From assembly GCA_002840535.1 (NCBI GenBank), contig PHBH01000027.1:1-64000 (forward strand): DNA of 64,000 nucleotides, given 5' to 3'. The position numbers were made by a program, and so were the translations under genes. The notes beneath the pieces are model-generated. The model was given only the letters and a program-made list of their open reading frames with translations, made no database searches and was not told where the DNA came from. This DNA is from Deltaproteobacteria bacterium HGW-Deltaproteobacteria-15 (GTDB lineage Bacteria; Desulfobacterota; DSM-4660; Desulfatiglandales; HGW-15). This document shows positions 1 through 8,393 of the stretch, one piece after another; position 1 is the stretch's first letter; each line of letters begins with the position of its first letter.

Positions 1-75
1 TTTTGTCTGCCGTCGTCTCCCGGCAGACAAAAAAAGAAGTCACTCTGCGTACTCTGCGACTCTGCGGTGAAATAC
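1..75. repeat. perfect hairpin followed by ACTCTGCG octad repeats
   Basis: Positions 1-12 and 21-32 are a perfect 12-bp inverted repeat (TTTTGTCTGCCG / CGGCAGACAAAA) with an 8-nt loop. It is followed at about 41-68 by three copies of an 8-bp unit ACTCTGCG. The same architecture, an inner palindrome flanked by 8-bp CTGCG- or CGCAAAG-type units, recurs at 32.4, 38.4 and 39.8 kb, so this is probably the right part of a composite intergenic element cut by the window edge. It could end transcription of nudC, but there is no U-tract after the stem. Confidence 0.6.
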
Positions 76-85
76 TCTTGGTCTC

Positions 86-904
86 TTAACCTCCACGCGC
101 CCCGGCCACAAACGCGTCGATCAACATTCTCGAAATGCTGATCCTGTCCGGGATTCGGGGGAGGCTCTCTGCCGTAAACCAGCCGGCATCGACGATTTCC
201 TCCTGGTCGACCCTGATCTCTCCTTCTGAATACTCGGCCGTGAATGCGACCATCAGCGAGTTGGGAAAGGGCCAGGGCTGGCTGCCGAAATACCGGATAT
301 CCGTTACCTCGATTCCGACCTCCTCCCTCACTTCCCGTTGAACGCATTGCTCCAGGGACTCGCCGGGTTCCACAAAGCCGGCTATGACGCTGTACATCCC
401 CTCCGGGAAACGGGGAGCCCTTGCAAGGAGGATCCGGCCATGGTTACGAATTGCCACGATGATCGCGGGCGACATGCGGGGGAACACCGCAAGTCCGCAG
501 GTTGGGCAGATCTTGGCCCTTTCTTTCGGTTTATCTGCGGTCCGCCCGCCGCACTTTCCGCAATATCGGTGGTTCCGCTCGAACTCGACAAGTTGAAAGG
601 CACGACCGGCCACCACAAACAGCTCTTCCTCCACCGCGCCGAAGAGCTGTCTCAACCCCACGAGGGACATGGTCTCCGGCAGCTCGTGCCCTTCGGCTAT
701 CTCACCTGCCAGGCAATCCACCCCATCCAGGGCGCCGAGGTAGATGGCGGGGGAATCAAACCCGAAAGAACCCGGATTATTGCTCGAGGGGAGCCTGATC
801 CCTTCCCTGCTCTTCACCACTACGATCTTCTGCCCTGAAAAGGCAAAACACCACGCACTCCCCTGCACATTTTGCGGCGACTTAATGGAAGCTACAAAGC
901 CCAC
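86..904 (-). CDS. nudC: NADH pyrophosphatase (NudC), Nudix hydrolase
   Basis: 272 aa, the usual NudC length. A four-cysteine zinc ribbon lies at C115/C118/C133/C136, followed by a complete Nudix box at about 176-198 (G-x5-E-x7-REVREEVG) and the NADH-pyrophosphatase signature SQPWPFPNS at 208-216. The enzyme cleaves NAD(H), and 5'-NAD-capped RNA, to the mononucleotides in the cytosol. The start is GTG at 904, with AGGAG 8 nt upstream. It overlaps the end of the upstream decarboxylase gene by 13 bp, so the two are probably translationally coupled. Family assignment is secure; a link with the decarboxylase beyond co-transcription is not evident. Confidence 0.93.
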   Translation of the reverse strand: MGFVASIKSPQNVQGSAWCFAFSGQKIVVVKSREGIRLPSSNNPGSFGFDSPAIYLGALDGVDCLAGEIAEGHELPETMSLVGLRQLFGAVEEELFVVAGRAFQLVEFERNHRYCGKCGGRTADKPKERAKICPTCGLAVFPRMSPAIIVAIRNHGRILLARAPRFPEGMYSVIAGFVEPGESLEQCVQREVREEVGIEVTDIRYFGSQPWPFPNSLMVAFTAEYSEGEIRVDQEEIVDAGWFTAESLPRIPDRISISRMLIDAFVAGARGG

Positions 905-2646
905 CGGCCCTGCTCCTGTTCACCTCGGCCGCCGGCGAAGGTTTTCCGAACGCCGTTCAGGGCCTTCAGATAGGCTGGTTCGAACTCCGGCCACAGCTCC
1001 ATGCCCAGCCGATTTTGTGTTTTGACGATCTCCTCCAGTATGCTTCGATCGGTCAGCGGGTTGATCAGGCATGATCTCAAAACGGTGATGTGCTGGGGCC
1101 TGTACCGGGTGGATTCAAGAGTGGTTCTGGAAACGAAAGTCGTATCGTCCAACCTGAGCGCCTTGTGGAGCTTGATGTTCAGGGCATTGATGATATGGTT
1201 GACCTTTCCGATTTTCTTCCGGACCTCTCGTTTTTCCGGTTCGCTGAGCCTCTTGCTCGCCTGCCACTTGTACAGTTGCTTCTTCACCTGCTGTGGCACA
1301 AAGCGATAAATGAGGATGAAGAGCTCGGGGGAATTGAGAATTTCGAAATTCTGCCGCCTCTGAAGAATTTCCTGAAAAGTGTCCGTGTTGTCCCTGGCCC
1401 TCCTGAACAGAAGCCCGTATCCCTCCCTGCCTATGATCTTCAATGCGGCCCAGGGCTTCAGACTGTCGAACGGACGGGATCCCTCTATGGTGAACCTTCC
1501 TGTGTCGACCGAATTGCGGCGGATCACATATTGGGAGCTTTGCTTGATGAGATTGAGGTCCTTTTCATTCTTGAAAAGAATCATGCCCATGGCCATAGGA
1601 CAATAGAGCAGCTTATGGGCGTCGATGCACACGGAATCGGCCCGGTCGATCCCCTGGAACAACGTACGGCATTCGTCGACGAGCAGAGCGGCCCCGCCCC
1701 ATGCAGCGTCCACATGGAAATGGGTCCCCACTGACTCCGAGACCTCGGCCAGTTTCGGCAGATTGTCCACTGACCCGGTCTCCGTGTTCCCGGCAATCCC
1801 GACGATCGCAATGATTTTGGTTTTGTTCTTTCCCTTTCCGGACTGCAGTCCGTCCACTTTTCGGCAAAGCCCCCGCACATCCATTCGGTGCTTTGAATCC
1901 GCAGGAATGGTGATCACGTTCTGCTCACCGAGCCCGAGAATACTGGCCGCCTTCCTGATGGAGTAATGGCCTCTTGCCGAGACCAGGATGACCCCCCTGT
2001 CATACCCGTAATGGCGAAGAGCCTTTTCCATCCCTGCTTCGCGAACTCCCGGGAACGATCCGCTCGGGGGAAAGGCCTTTTCCCTGGCAACCAGCAGAGC
2101 GTTCAGATTGGAAAGGGTGCCCCCCGAGGTGACGTTACCCAGGGCCACTCGAGGATTTTGCATATTCCTCTGGTAATAGTTCTCGGTCCGGTTGTAGACA
2201 AGCCGGTGAAACCAGGCAACCAGCTCCCGCTCGACAAAGCTGGAGGCTTTGGCAGTCTCGATCTTGACCTGGTTCTGATTGAGTGCGGCAATGATCATTT
2301 CCAGGATGATCATGAAATACGGAACCGCGCTCGTCATGTGCCCCACATAGTATGGGCTCCCCACCTTCACGGAATGGGCAGCCACCTTGAGCTTTATCTC
2401 CGCAAGGACATCCTTGATCAGGTTGGGGGCATCGGGCACGGCCGTTTCGTCGAAGATCCTGCTCAATTCCGGAAGGGTGATGCTGCTGTGGATTCCGCCT
2501 TTCTCCTTGAAAAAATCATGGATGGTCTCCAGCATCTGGTGGCCGAACTCGATGAACTTGTCCGGCGAATCGGGCATGATGAAGAGTTTTCGGAGGTACT
2601 CAAAACTGGATATTATCTCTTTTTTTTCCGGGTTCATAAACTCCAC
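892..2646 (-). CDS. pyridoxal-phosphate-dependent decarboxylase (group II, glutamate/aromatic type)
   Basis: 584 aa, fold-type I PLP enzyme of the glutamate/tyrosine/aromatic-amino-acid decarboxylase group. The cofactor pocket is visible: HVDAAWGGA (PLP-ring Asp) and DAHKLL with the Schiff-base lysine. The C-terminus is longer than in tyrosine decarboxylases, as in many bacterial glutamate/PLP decarboxylases. The start is uncertain: GTG at 2646 has an AAGGA about 4-5 nt upstream, and ATG at 2637 is an alternative. It is the first gene of a two-gene unit with nudC. A promoter candidate lies about 110 bp upstream. The amino-acid substrate cannot be told from the sequence. Confidence 0.85.
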   Translation of the reverse strand: MEFMNPEKKEIISSFEYLRKLFIMPDSPDKFIEFGHQMLETIHDFFKEKGGIHSSITLPELSRIFDETAVPDAPNLIKDVLAEIKLKVAAHSVKVGSPYYVGHMTSAVPYFMIILEMIIAALNQNQVKIETAKASSFVERELVAWFHRLVYNRTENYYQRNMQNPRVALGNVTSGGTLSNLNALLVAREKAFPPSGSFPGVREAGMEKALRHYGYDRGVILVSARGHYSIRKAASILGLGEQNVITIPADSKHRMDVRGLCRKVDGLQSGKGKNKTKIIAIVGIAGNTETGSVDNLPKLAEVSESVGTHFHVDAAWGGAALLVDECRTLFQGIDRADSVCIDAHKLLYCPMAMGMILFKNEKDLNLIKQSSQYVIRRNSVDTGRFTIEGSRPFDSLKPWAALKIIGREGYGLLFRRARDNTDTFQEILQRRQNFEILNSPELFILIYRFVPQQVKKQLYKWQASKRLSEPEKREVRKKIGKVNHIINALNIKLHKALRLDDTTFVSRTTLESTRYRPQHITVLRSCLINPLTDRSILEEIVKTQNRLGMELWPEFEPAYLKALNGVRKTFAGGRGEQEQGRWAL

Positions 2647-2755
2647 TGTATCCTTGTGGGGTGCCTGTACTGCCGCCGTGGACGTATCTTCTCTACGGGG
2701 GTGCCGGAAGTACCTTCAGTATGAGAGCCATCCTTCATTAACGGAAGTCTCTGAT

Positions 2756-2783
2756 AGTCTAATGAATTCAGCTTACAAGTCAA
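2756..2783 (-). promoter_or_regulatory. candidate sigma-70 promoter of the PLP decarboxylase
   Basis: On the minus strand TTGACT (2783-2778), a 16-bp spacer and TAGACT (2761-2756) resemble -35 and -10 boxes. The predicted leader is about 100 nt. The left flank TTTTCGTTGAC matches the left half of the six-copy motif seen at 13.9-45 kb, but the GGAAACA half is missing. Confidence 0.35.
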
Positions 2784-2811
2784 CGAAAAGAGTAGCCTCT
2801 TTCTTAATTGC

Positions 2812-2841
2812 TTTACTACTCTTCTTCATCTGCACTATATA
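2812..2841 (+). promoter_or_regulatory. candidate promoter of the first Tm-1-like gene
   Basis: TTTACT (2812-2817), 18 bp, TATATA (2836-2841), about 50 bp before the ATG at 2891. It lies divergent to the decarboxylase promoter in the 244-bp intergenic region. Each box matches the consensus at four of six positions. Confidence 0.35.
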
Positions 2842-2890
2842 TTTCGTCACCTCTTGATCTTCATCCCATCCACACCATCCGGAGAGAACA

Positions 2891-4126
2891 ATGGAAAGAA
2901 AACCCGCCATTGTGGTCCTGGGCACCTTTGACTCCAAGGGAGAAGAGCATCTTTTCCTGAAGCAGCGGATCGAGCAGAGAGGTTTCCGCACGCTGACCGT
3001 TCATGTGGGAACAAAGGGCCCTTCCCCTTTCACACCCGACTTCGACGTGTTCCGGGAGATTGCCTCCGCTTCGGAGGGAAAGCCGGTGGACCGCGACTCG
3101 GCTATCAATGCCGCCCTTTCCCACGGGCGGAGGCTTCTGCTGCAGTGCCATGAAAAAGGGGAGGTCCTGGGGGTCATCTCTGCAGGAGGCGGGACAGGGA
3201 CACATCTTTCAACCGGTATCATGCGCGTTCTCCCTCTGGGCATTCCAAAGGTCATGGTCTCCACCGTGGCCTCGCGTAACATGGCCGGGATCGTGGGGAC
3301 CAAAGACATCACCATGATTCACAGCGTCTCCGACATCCTCGGCGTCAACAGTATTCTCGGGGAAATCCTGGACCGGGCGGCAGGGGCGGTTTGCGGAATG
3401 GCGAAAAGCGACTGGAAACCCGCCATGCGGAAGAAGAGAATAGGACTCACCATGTTCGGGTTCATCACAAAGGCGGCCGAGCAGGTGAAGTCGTGCCTGG
3501 AGGCTCTCGGGTACGAGGTGATCGCCTTTCATGCGAACGGCACCGGAGGCATGGCCATGGAAGAACTGGCGCGGGAAGGCCGTTTTTCAGGAATCCTCGA
3601 TCTGGCAACACATGAGTTTGCGGATGAATTCAAACAAGGGTATTGTCGCGGAATAGGTCCTGAGAGGCTCAGCCCGATCTCCGGCCCCGGAGTTCCCAGA
3701 CTGGTCGTGCCGGGAGGGATGGATTGCGCTGTGCTCGAATTCACGCGGGACACTGTGCCCGATGAATATCGCGAACGAAAGATCTTCTTTTATGATTTCC
3801 GATCAGGGATACGGCTTACCGCTGAAGAGAGCCGGGTTCTTGCAGGTCAGATGGCGGAAAGGCTCAATCGCCATCCCCCGAGCGTGAAGGTGCTTATTCC
3901 AACGGAAGGCTGGTCGGAAGCGGACCGCGCGGGAGGTCCTCTGTATGACCCTCCGACATCGAGGGAGTTCGTAATGGAACTCAGGGGAAAGCTGGACCCT
4001 GGAATAGATCTCAGGGAGGTGCACGCCCATATCAACGATGACTCCTTTGCACAAATCGCTGCAAGGGCCATGCATGAGATGATCCAAAACACGATGCAGG
4101 ATTCAGGATGCAAGATGCAGGATTAG
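2891..4126 (+). CDS. Tm-1-like ATP-binding domain protein (UPF0261), paralogue 1
   Basis: 411 aa, full length for the UPF0261/Tm-1-like family. The N-terminal signature GTFDSKGEE follows the first strand, and a glycine-rich stretch with SAGGGTGT lies at about residues 97-104; both belong to the two-lobed ATP-binding fold related to the N-terminal half of the tomato antiviral protein Tm-1. The bacterial function is not established. GGAGA precedes the ATG by 6 nt. Two further paralogues occur in this window (11245-12501 and 31011-32249), each near PEP-synthase-like or UbiD genes, which suggests a role in that metabolism. This copy appears to be transcribed alone. Confidence 0.85.
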   Translation: MERKPAIVVLGTFDSKGEEHLFLKQRIEQRGFRTLTVHVGTKGPSPFTPDFDVFREIASASEGKPVDRDSAINAALSHGRRLLLQCHEKGEVLGVISAGGGTGTHLSTGIMRVLPLGIPKVMVSTVASRNMAGIVGTKDITMIHSVSDILGVNSILGEILDRAAGAVCGMAKSDWKPAMRKKRIGLTMFGFITKAAEQVKSCLEALGYEVIAFHANGTGGMAMEELAREGRFSGILDLATHEFADEFKQGYCRGIGPERLSPISGPGVPRLVVPGGMDCAVLEFTRDTVPDEYRERKIFFYDFRSGIRLTAEESRVLAGQMAERLNRHPPSVKVLIPTEGWSEADRAGGPLYDPPTSREFVMELRGKLDPGIDLREVHAHINDDSFAQIAARAMHEMIQNTMQDSGCKMQD

Positions 4127-4236
4127 GAGGACGCAGGATACAGGATGCAGCAGGAAGCCGCCTGCTTTGAGTGGAGGCATAGTCTATCCAGATGTTTCAT
4201 TGGATGTTGGACGTTGAATGTTCGATGTTGAACGTT
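4097..4236. repeat. two blocks of degenerate heptad repeats
   Basis: About 4097-4155 is built from 7-bp units of the form CAGGATN, starting inside the last codons of the Tm-1-like gene. About 4200-4236 is built from 7-bp units of the form GTTGRAN / GTTCGAN. The two blocks have different unit sequences but the same period, as in many other spacers of this window. They lie between convergent genes. Confidence 0.6.
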
Positions 4237-4240
4237 CGTT

Positions 4241-4729
4241 CTACCCTCTTCTCAGTTCCTTCTCGAACTCTTTGAAGAAAACGTCTTTCTCCCGCCAGCC
4301 CGGTCCGAAACGGCTGTTGAAATGAGAGACGAGCTTGTCATAGATCCTCTGCCAGATCTGCTTTTTCCCTTCCAATTCTTCTTCCAGATAACTCTTGAGC
4401 TCGCCCATCTGCTCTTTTGGAAGGAAGGAAACGGCTCCGAGTTTGATGGATTGCTTCAATGCCGCCGGGGTGAGGGCATGGGCGGTGAGCATCACGGTCG
4501 GGAATCCCCTGTCCACAGATTCTCTGAGGAGCTCGAACCCGTTCACGCCCATGATGTCGAGGATCACAAAATCATACGTGTAGCCGAGCAGGTATTGGAG
4601 AGCGGTATCGTAATCGGCTGCCTTATGGACGATAGCCACATCCAGGATTTCACCCACGCTCTCCAGGACATCGGGCTCGTCATCGACAACCAGAATGGTC
4701 CTTCCTTCCAACGGGCTCTTTCCGCTCAT
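4241..4729 (-). CDS. stand-alone response regulator with short conserved C-terminal tail
   Basis: 162 aa. The receiver domain occupies about 10-125: acidic pair D16/D17, phospho-acceptor D58 in LDIMGVNG, the conserved Thr in MLTAHA and the Lys in LPKE. No DNA-binding, GGDEF or other known output domain follows. The last ~40 residues instead carry aromatic and charged residues (RFGPGWREKD) that also occur in the paralogue at 13282-13791. A good SD (GGAGGG) precedes the ATG. No histidine kinase is in the window. It probably acts by protein-protein contact; its target is unknown. Confidence 0.88.
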   Translation of the reverse strand: MSGKSPLEGRTILVVDDEPDVLESVGEILDVAIVHKAADYDTALQYLLGYTYDFVILDIMGVNGFELLRESVDRGFPTVMLTAHALTPAALKQSIKLGAVSFLPKEQMGELKSYLEEELEGKKQIWQRIYDKLVSHFNSRFGPGWREKDVFFKEFEKELRRG

Positions 4730-4857
4730 CTCATCCCTCCCTTTAACAGGTCAGTTCTACGACTCTACTACACCGACGGTGATTCAGTCAAATAACCCCA
4801 AACCCGGATTTCTCGAACACAGACCTGCGGAATCAGCGTAATCCAGGCAATCTGCGT

Positions 4858-5808
4858 TCAATTCCTGAGTCCGTTGCCCATTCTCGCCATGATTGTCCTC
4901 ATGCCCTGACTGTGACTTTCCTTGGGGACTAACTTGCGAAGGCTTTCGAGGAAGGCATTCGCACAGGGGGAGAGCGGTTGCTTCCTGAGGTAAGCGATGC
5001 TTACGTCCAGAAACATCCGATGCCCCTTGATAGGGACTGTCACCAGCTTCTTGTCCTGGAGCTCGACCAAAACCGCCTCCCTCACGATAAAGGAAACCCC
5101 CTCGCCCCTTTGCACCACCTGCTTTATGAACTCGGCGTTGTTTGTCTCCATCAGAATATCCGGAGAAATCCCCTCCCCTTCAAACAACCCATTAACCAGT
5201 TTTCTGGTGCCGGAACCACGCTCTTTCGCGATGATGGGCTCTGCAGCCAGTTCCTCAACCGTGATCTGTTTCTTGCCTGCCAGCGGATGAGTCGGCGCGA
5301 GTATGAGCACAAGCTCCTCCTGACTGAAGGGGATGAAGCAGACGTCGGGGTTGTCTTCCACCCTGGCAATCACCGCAACCTCGTTCCTGAAGTCGAGCAG
5401 GCTGTGCATCACATCAAAGGAACTCCCCTCATCGAGATGGATCTTGACATGAGGAAACGCATTTCGAAAACTGGTGATCAGAAACGGCATGAAATATCGG
5501 GCATAGGTCTTTGAAGTGCCGAGGCGGAGGACACCGCGCTTCAACTCCCTCATATCCTCGATTGTCTGCTCCACTTCCTTTTCGAACTCGAATATCTTCC
5601 GTATGTACTCGTACAGGGTCTTGCCTTCATCGGTGAGATAGACGTTTCTCCCCCTCTTCTTGAAGAGCTTCAGGTTGCACTTTTCTTCCAGAAGACGGAC
5701 CTGGGCCGTGACGGCCGGCTGTGTAATGAAGAGCCTTCTGGCGGCTGCCGTGAAGCTGCCTGACCCGGCGGCCTCGTAGAAAACGCGAAGCTGATTCAGG
5801 TTGAGCAT
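4858..5808 (-). CDS. LysR-family transcriptional regulator
   Basis: 316 aa. The N-terminal winged helix-turn-helix starts at LNQLRVFYEAA and is followed by a LysR substrate-binding domain. The start at 5808 is chosen because LNQLRVF is the normal LysR N-terminus and AGGAG lies 8 nt upstream; an in-frame extension to 5868 lacks this. It is transcribed away from the phenylphosphate-synthase-like cluster beginning at 6467, the usual arrangement for a LysR activator of a divergent catabolic operon, so it is the first candidate for controlling that cluster. A LysR-type dyad lies 40-62 bp upstream of its start. The inducer is unknown. Confidence 0.9.
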   Translation of the reverse strand: MLNLNQLRVFYEAAGSGSFTAAARRLFITQPAVTAQVRLLEEKCNLKLFKKRGRNVYLTDEGKTLYEYIRKIFEFEKEVEQTIEDMRELKRGVLRLGTSKTYARYFMPFLITSFRNAFPHVKIHLDEGSSFDVMHSLLDFRNEVAVIARVEDNPDVCFIPFSQEELVLILAPTHPLAGKKQITVEELAAEPIIAKERGSGTRKLVNGLFEGEGISPDILMETNNAEFIKQVVQRGEGVSFIVREAVLVELQDKKLVTVPIKGHRMFLDVSIAYLRKQPLSPCANAFLESLRKLVPKESHSQGMRTIMARMGNGLRN

Positions 5809-5847
5809 AAGGAAGTCTCCTTGCTCTGGAACAGGAAAGGGTTCAAT

Positions 5848-5870
5848 GAATGTTATGGGGCAAAACATTC
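5848..5870. promoter_or_regulatory. candidate LysR-binding dyad (T-N11-A box)
   Basis: GAATGTT (5848-5854), a 9-bp spacer and AACATTC (5864-5870) form a perfect 7-bp dyad containing T-N11-A, the classic LysR box geometry. A second, overlapping-style dyad ATAA-N7-TTAT lies at 5871-5885. The position just upstream of the lysR start fits autoregulation or control of the divergent cluster. Confidence 0.45.
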
Positions 5871-5966
5871 ATAAGGGAAAGTTATCTATATCACAGCAAA
5901 ACAGGAATCCCATGATTTTTTCTTCACGGCATAGTCAAGCCCTCTGCGCTCGCGCCTGGAAGCCGG

Positions 5967-6154
5967 TGTCTCTGTCTCCCGACTTCTGTCTTCTGTCCTC
6001 TGTCCTCTATCTTCTGTCTTCTGTCTCCCGACTTCTGTCTTCTGTCCTCTGTCTCCTGTCTTCTGTCCTCTGTCTTCTGTCCTCTGTCCTCTGTCCTCTG
6101 TCTTCTGTCTTCTGTCCTCCGACTTCTGTCCTCCGTCCTCTGTCCTCTGTCTCC
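5967..6154. repeat. degenerate heptad tandem repeat (CTGTCYT), about 26 units
   Basis: A pyrimidine-rich block built from 7-bp units CTGTCTT, CTGTCCT, CCGACTT and similar. The same unit is used at 35.05-35.25 kb and, in reverse complement, at 55.36-55.43 kb. Apparent reading frames across it are artefacts of the period. With the LysR dyad and the promoter at 6223 it accounts for most of the 658-bp gap 5809-6466; 6260-6466 shows nothing recognisable apart from the SD of the next gene. Confidence 0.75.
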
Positions 6155-6222
6155 CATTCAATCACCTTATCATTATTCCAAATTGATAATAAGACCTTAT
6201 GAATCTCATAATTAAAATCAAT

Positions 6223-6251
6223 TTGACAAGTTGTACCCGACAAGCTCAGAT
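6223..6251 (+). promoter_or_regulatory. candidate promoter of the phenylphosphate-synthase-like cluster
   Basis: TTGACA (6223-6228) with a 17-bp spacer and TCAGAT (6246-6251). The -35 box is perfect and the -10 weak, as expected for an activator-dependent promoter. GACAAG is directly repeated at 6225 and 6240, and a short dyad ATAAG-AC-CTTAT lies at 6189-6200. The leader would be about 210 nt. The GGAAACA element of the other promoters is absent here. Confidence 0.35.
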
Positions 6252-6466
6252 AGTCTTAAAAGCGCGTCACGCCCTGCACACTTCTCGTTGATGGCAGGCG
6301 TCACCGGCCTGACTCATCACAATCAAACTCGAATCCTGTTCTGTAACCATTGCTGACGGTGATCTTCTTTGCTGCGTCATCTTCCCGGTAGATGGGTTTA
6401 CTTCGTCCTTTAACCAGCGGTTGGCTCACAAAAAACGATCAACCTTAGAGACGAGGAGGGATAGAA

Positions 6467-8320
6467 ATGGCAGAAGAAAAGCTTGGCAGGTTTCCATACC
6501 CACACGAGTTTCAGGTCCCCGGATCACTCCAAGGCTGGGAAGAGATGTATCCACCTCAGCGGTTGTTCAGCAAGGACAGGGAAGAATGGGAGAAGAATCA
6601 CTTCTGGTATCAGGACAAGATCCATGCACCCGAGCCCATGTACCCCCTGGATGATATTTTCCAGGAGGCATGGCAGATCGCTCTTTCAGGATACACCACC
6701 AGGGTCTTCTGCATCCCCCCTGCCCAGGGTATCGCCCAAAGGATGATGGGCTGCTACATGTACATCACCCCTCTTGAACCCCCTCCACCGGAGGTGATCC
6801 AGGAAAAGGCTGCTCTTTTCGGGAAAAGGGTGCCTTTCGTGTTCCAGAATTACCAGCGCCTATGGGAGGAATGGCTCAAGAAGTTTCACAAGCTCGGCGC
6901 CGAGATGAAGGAGCTCAAGGTTCCGCAGGACCTGGGCAATTACGTTCCGGACGAACAGGTCATGCCCTCTCCGAGAGGATACACGGATGCGGCGGAACTC
7001 ATGGCGGCCTTCAACACCATCGTCAACCAGATCTTCAGGGCCTGGCAGTATCATTTCGAGTACCTGAACCTGGCCTATCTCGCCTATCTCATGTTCGTGG
7101 ATACCGCAAGAAAACTCTTTCCCGGCATTAAGGAGAGCACCATAGGCAAGATGGTTGCCGGCGCGGACGTATCCATGTTCCGGCCCGAGGAGGAGCTTTG
7201 CCGACTGAGCAGACTGGCGGCCTCGCAATCCCCTGTGCGGAGCATTCTGAAAAAGGCCGGCACCGCTGAAGACAAGATCAGCGAGCTGAAGGGAAACGAC
7301 GCAGGGCGCAAGTGGCTCGAGGAACTGGAAAGGGTGAAAGATCCATGGTTCTCCGTCTCCTGCGGCAGCGGGTGGTACCATTACGAGGGAAGCTGGATCG
7401 ACAAGATGGACGTCCCCTTCTCCTACATGCAGAGCTACGTTGAACGAATTGAAAAGGGCGAGTCGATCGAAAGGTCGTTGAGCGAGATCTCTGAGGAAAG
7501 AGAGAGAATCGTCGGGGAGTATAAAAGCCTTATCAAGACGGACGCCGACAGGAAGTCCTTTGACGACGCGTATAACGTCGTCCGGTCGATCTACAAATAT
7601 GCGGAAGATCATCTGTTCTGGGTAGAGCACTGGCTGCATACCATATGGTTCTCCAAGATCCGCGAATTCGGCGGCGTGCTCACCAGGTACGGCCTCTTGA
7701 AAAGCCCTGAAGACATCTACCTCTTCAACCGCTTTGAGGTGCCCATGCTGCTCGAAGACCTTGCCACTTCGTGGGCCCTCGGCATAGGAGCTCCCACCAG
7801 GGGCAAGTACTGGATGGAGAAGGCGGCAAAGAGGGAAAAAATAATTGAGGCAGCAAGGAAATGGAGCCCCATTCCGGCCCTTGGAGTTCCGCCGGCCGAG
7901 GTCTCCGAGCCGTTCACGATCATGTTGTGGGGTGTGACAGGCGACACGGTCGGCGAATGGCTGAAAGGAGGGAAGTCCGAGCCAAAAGATCTCAACGAGC
8001 TGAAAGGCTTCGCCTCCTCTGCCGGGATCGTGGAAGGGCCTGCCAGGGTGCTGAAACTGCTGGGGGACGTAGTGCTTCTTCAGCCCGGGGAGATCATGGT
8101 CGCCCCCTGCACCAATCCCTCCTGGGCACCGGTGTTCACGAAGATCAAGGCTGCCGTAACGGACATAGGAGGGCTCACTTCCCATGCTGCTATCGTTTCG
8201 AGAGAGTACGGCCTGCCTTCCGTGACAGGGACGGGCCTGGCTACTTCCGTGATCAAGACAGGGGATATCATCAGAGTGGACGGCAGCGCCGGAACGGTGA
8301 AGATCCTGAAGAGGGCGTAG
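6467..8320 (+). CDS. PEP-synthase-like phosphotransferase with catalytic His domain (PpsA1 / phenylphosphate synthase subunit 1 type)
   Basis: 617 aa. Only the C-terminal ~90 residues match the swivelling phosphohistidine domain of PEP synthase / pyruvate phosphate dikinase; the motif GGLTSHAAIVSREYG places the phosphorylated histidine at H573. The long N-terminal part is an all-helical-looking, tryptophan/tyrosine-rich region without an ATP-grasp or PEP-binding barrel. Size and split organisation match subunit 1 (about 70 kDa) of phenylphosphate synthase, which carries a phosphoryl group from ATP to phenol. The neighbouring gene supplies the ATP-grasp part, and UbiD and UbiX follow. The SD GGAGGG is 6 nt from the ATG. 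The actual phenolic substrate is inferred, not shown. Confidence 0.75.
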   Translation: MAEEKLGRFPYPHEFQVPGSLQGWEEMYPPQRLFSKDREEWEKNHFWYQDKIHAPEPMYPLDDIFQEAWQIALSGYTTRVFCIPPAQGIAQRMMGCYMYITPLEPPPPEVIQEKAALFGKRVPFVFQNYQRLWEEWLKKFHKLGAEMKELKVPQDLGNYVPDEQVMPSPRGYTDAAELMAAFNTIVNQIFRAWQYHFEYLNLAYLAYLMFVDTARKLFPGIKESTIGKMVAGADVSMFRPEEELCRLSRLAASQSPVRSILKKAGTAEDKISELKGNDAGRKWLEELERVKDPWFSVSCGSGWYHYEGSWIDKMDVPFSYMQSYVERIEKGESIERSLSEISEERERIVGEYKSLIKTDADRKSFDDAYNVVRSIYKYAEDHLFWVEHWLHTIWFSKIREFGGVLTRYGLLKSPEDIYLFNRFEVPMLLEDLATSWALGIGAPTRGKYWMEKAAKREKIIEAARKWSPIPALGVPPAEVSEPFTIMLWGVTGDTVGEWLKGGKSEPKDLNELKGFASSAGIVEGPARVLKLLGDVVLLQPGEIMVAPCTNPSWAPVFTKIKAAVTDIGGLTSHAAIVSREYGLPSVTGTGLATSVIKTGDIIRVDGSAGTVKILKRA

Positions 8321-8357
8321 TTGCTTGAGAATGCCGCCCGGGACTCTTTCTTTCCAT

Positions 8358-8378
8358 GACCCCGCAACGCGCGGGGTC
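8358..8378 (+). other. intercistronic hairpin just before the next ribosome-binding site
   Basis: GACCCCGC (8358-8365), loop of 5, GCGGGGTC (8371-8378): a perfect 8-bp GC-rich stem in the 73-bp space between the two phosphotransferase subunit genes, ending 1 nt before the AGGAG of the second gene. It may set subunit ratio or protect the upstream message; no U-tract follows. Confidence 0.5.
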
Positions 8379-8393
8379 GAGGAGAAAATGATC

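Noticed and set aside
5886..6243. Overlapping reading frames on both strands with Asp-Arg-Gly-Gln-Lys-Thr-Glu type repetitive protein
   Set aside because: They are read-through of the 7-bp CTGTCYT repeat, which has no stop codons in several frames; no SD, no homology, low complexity.
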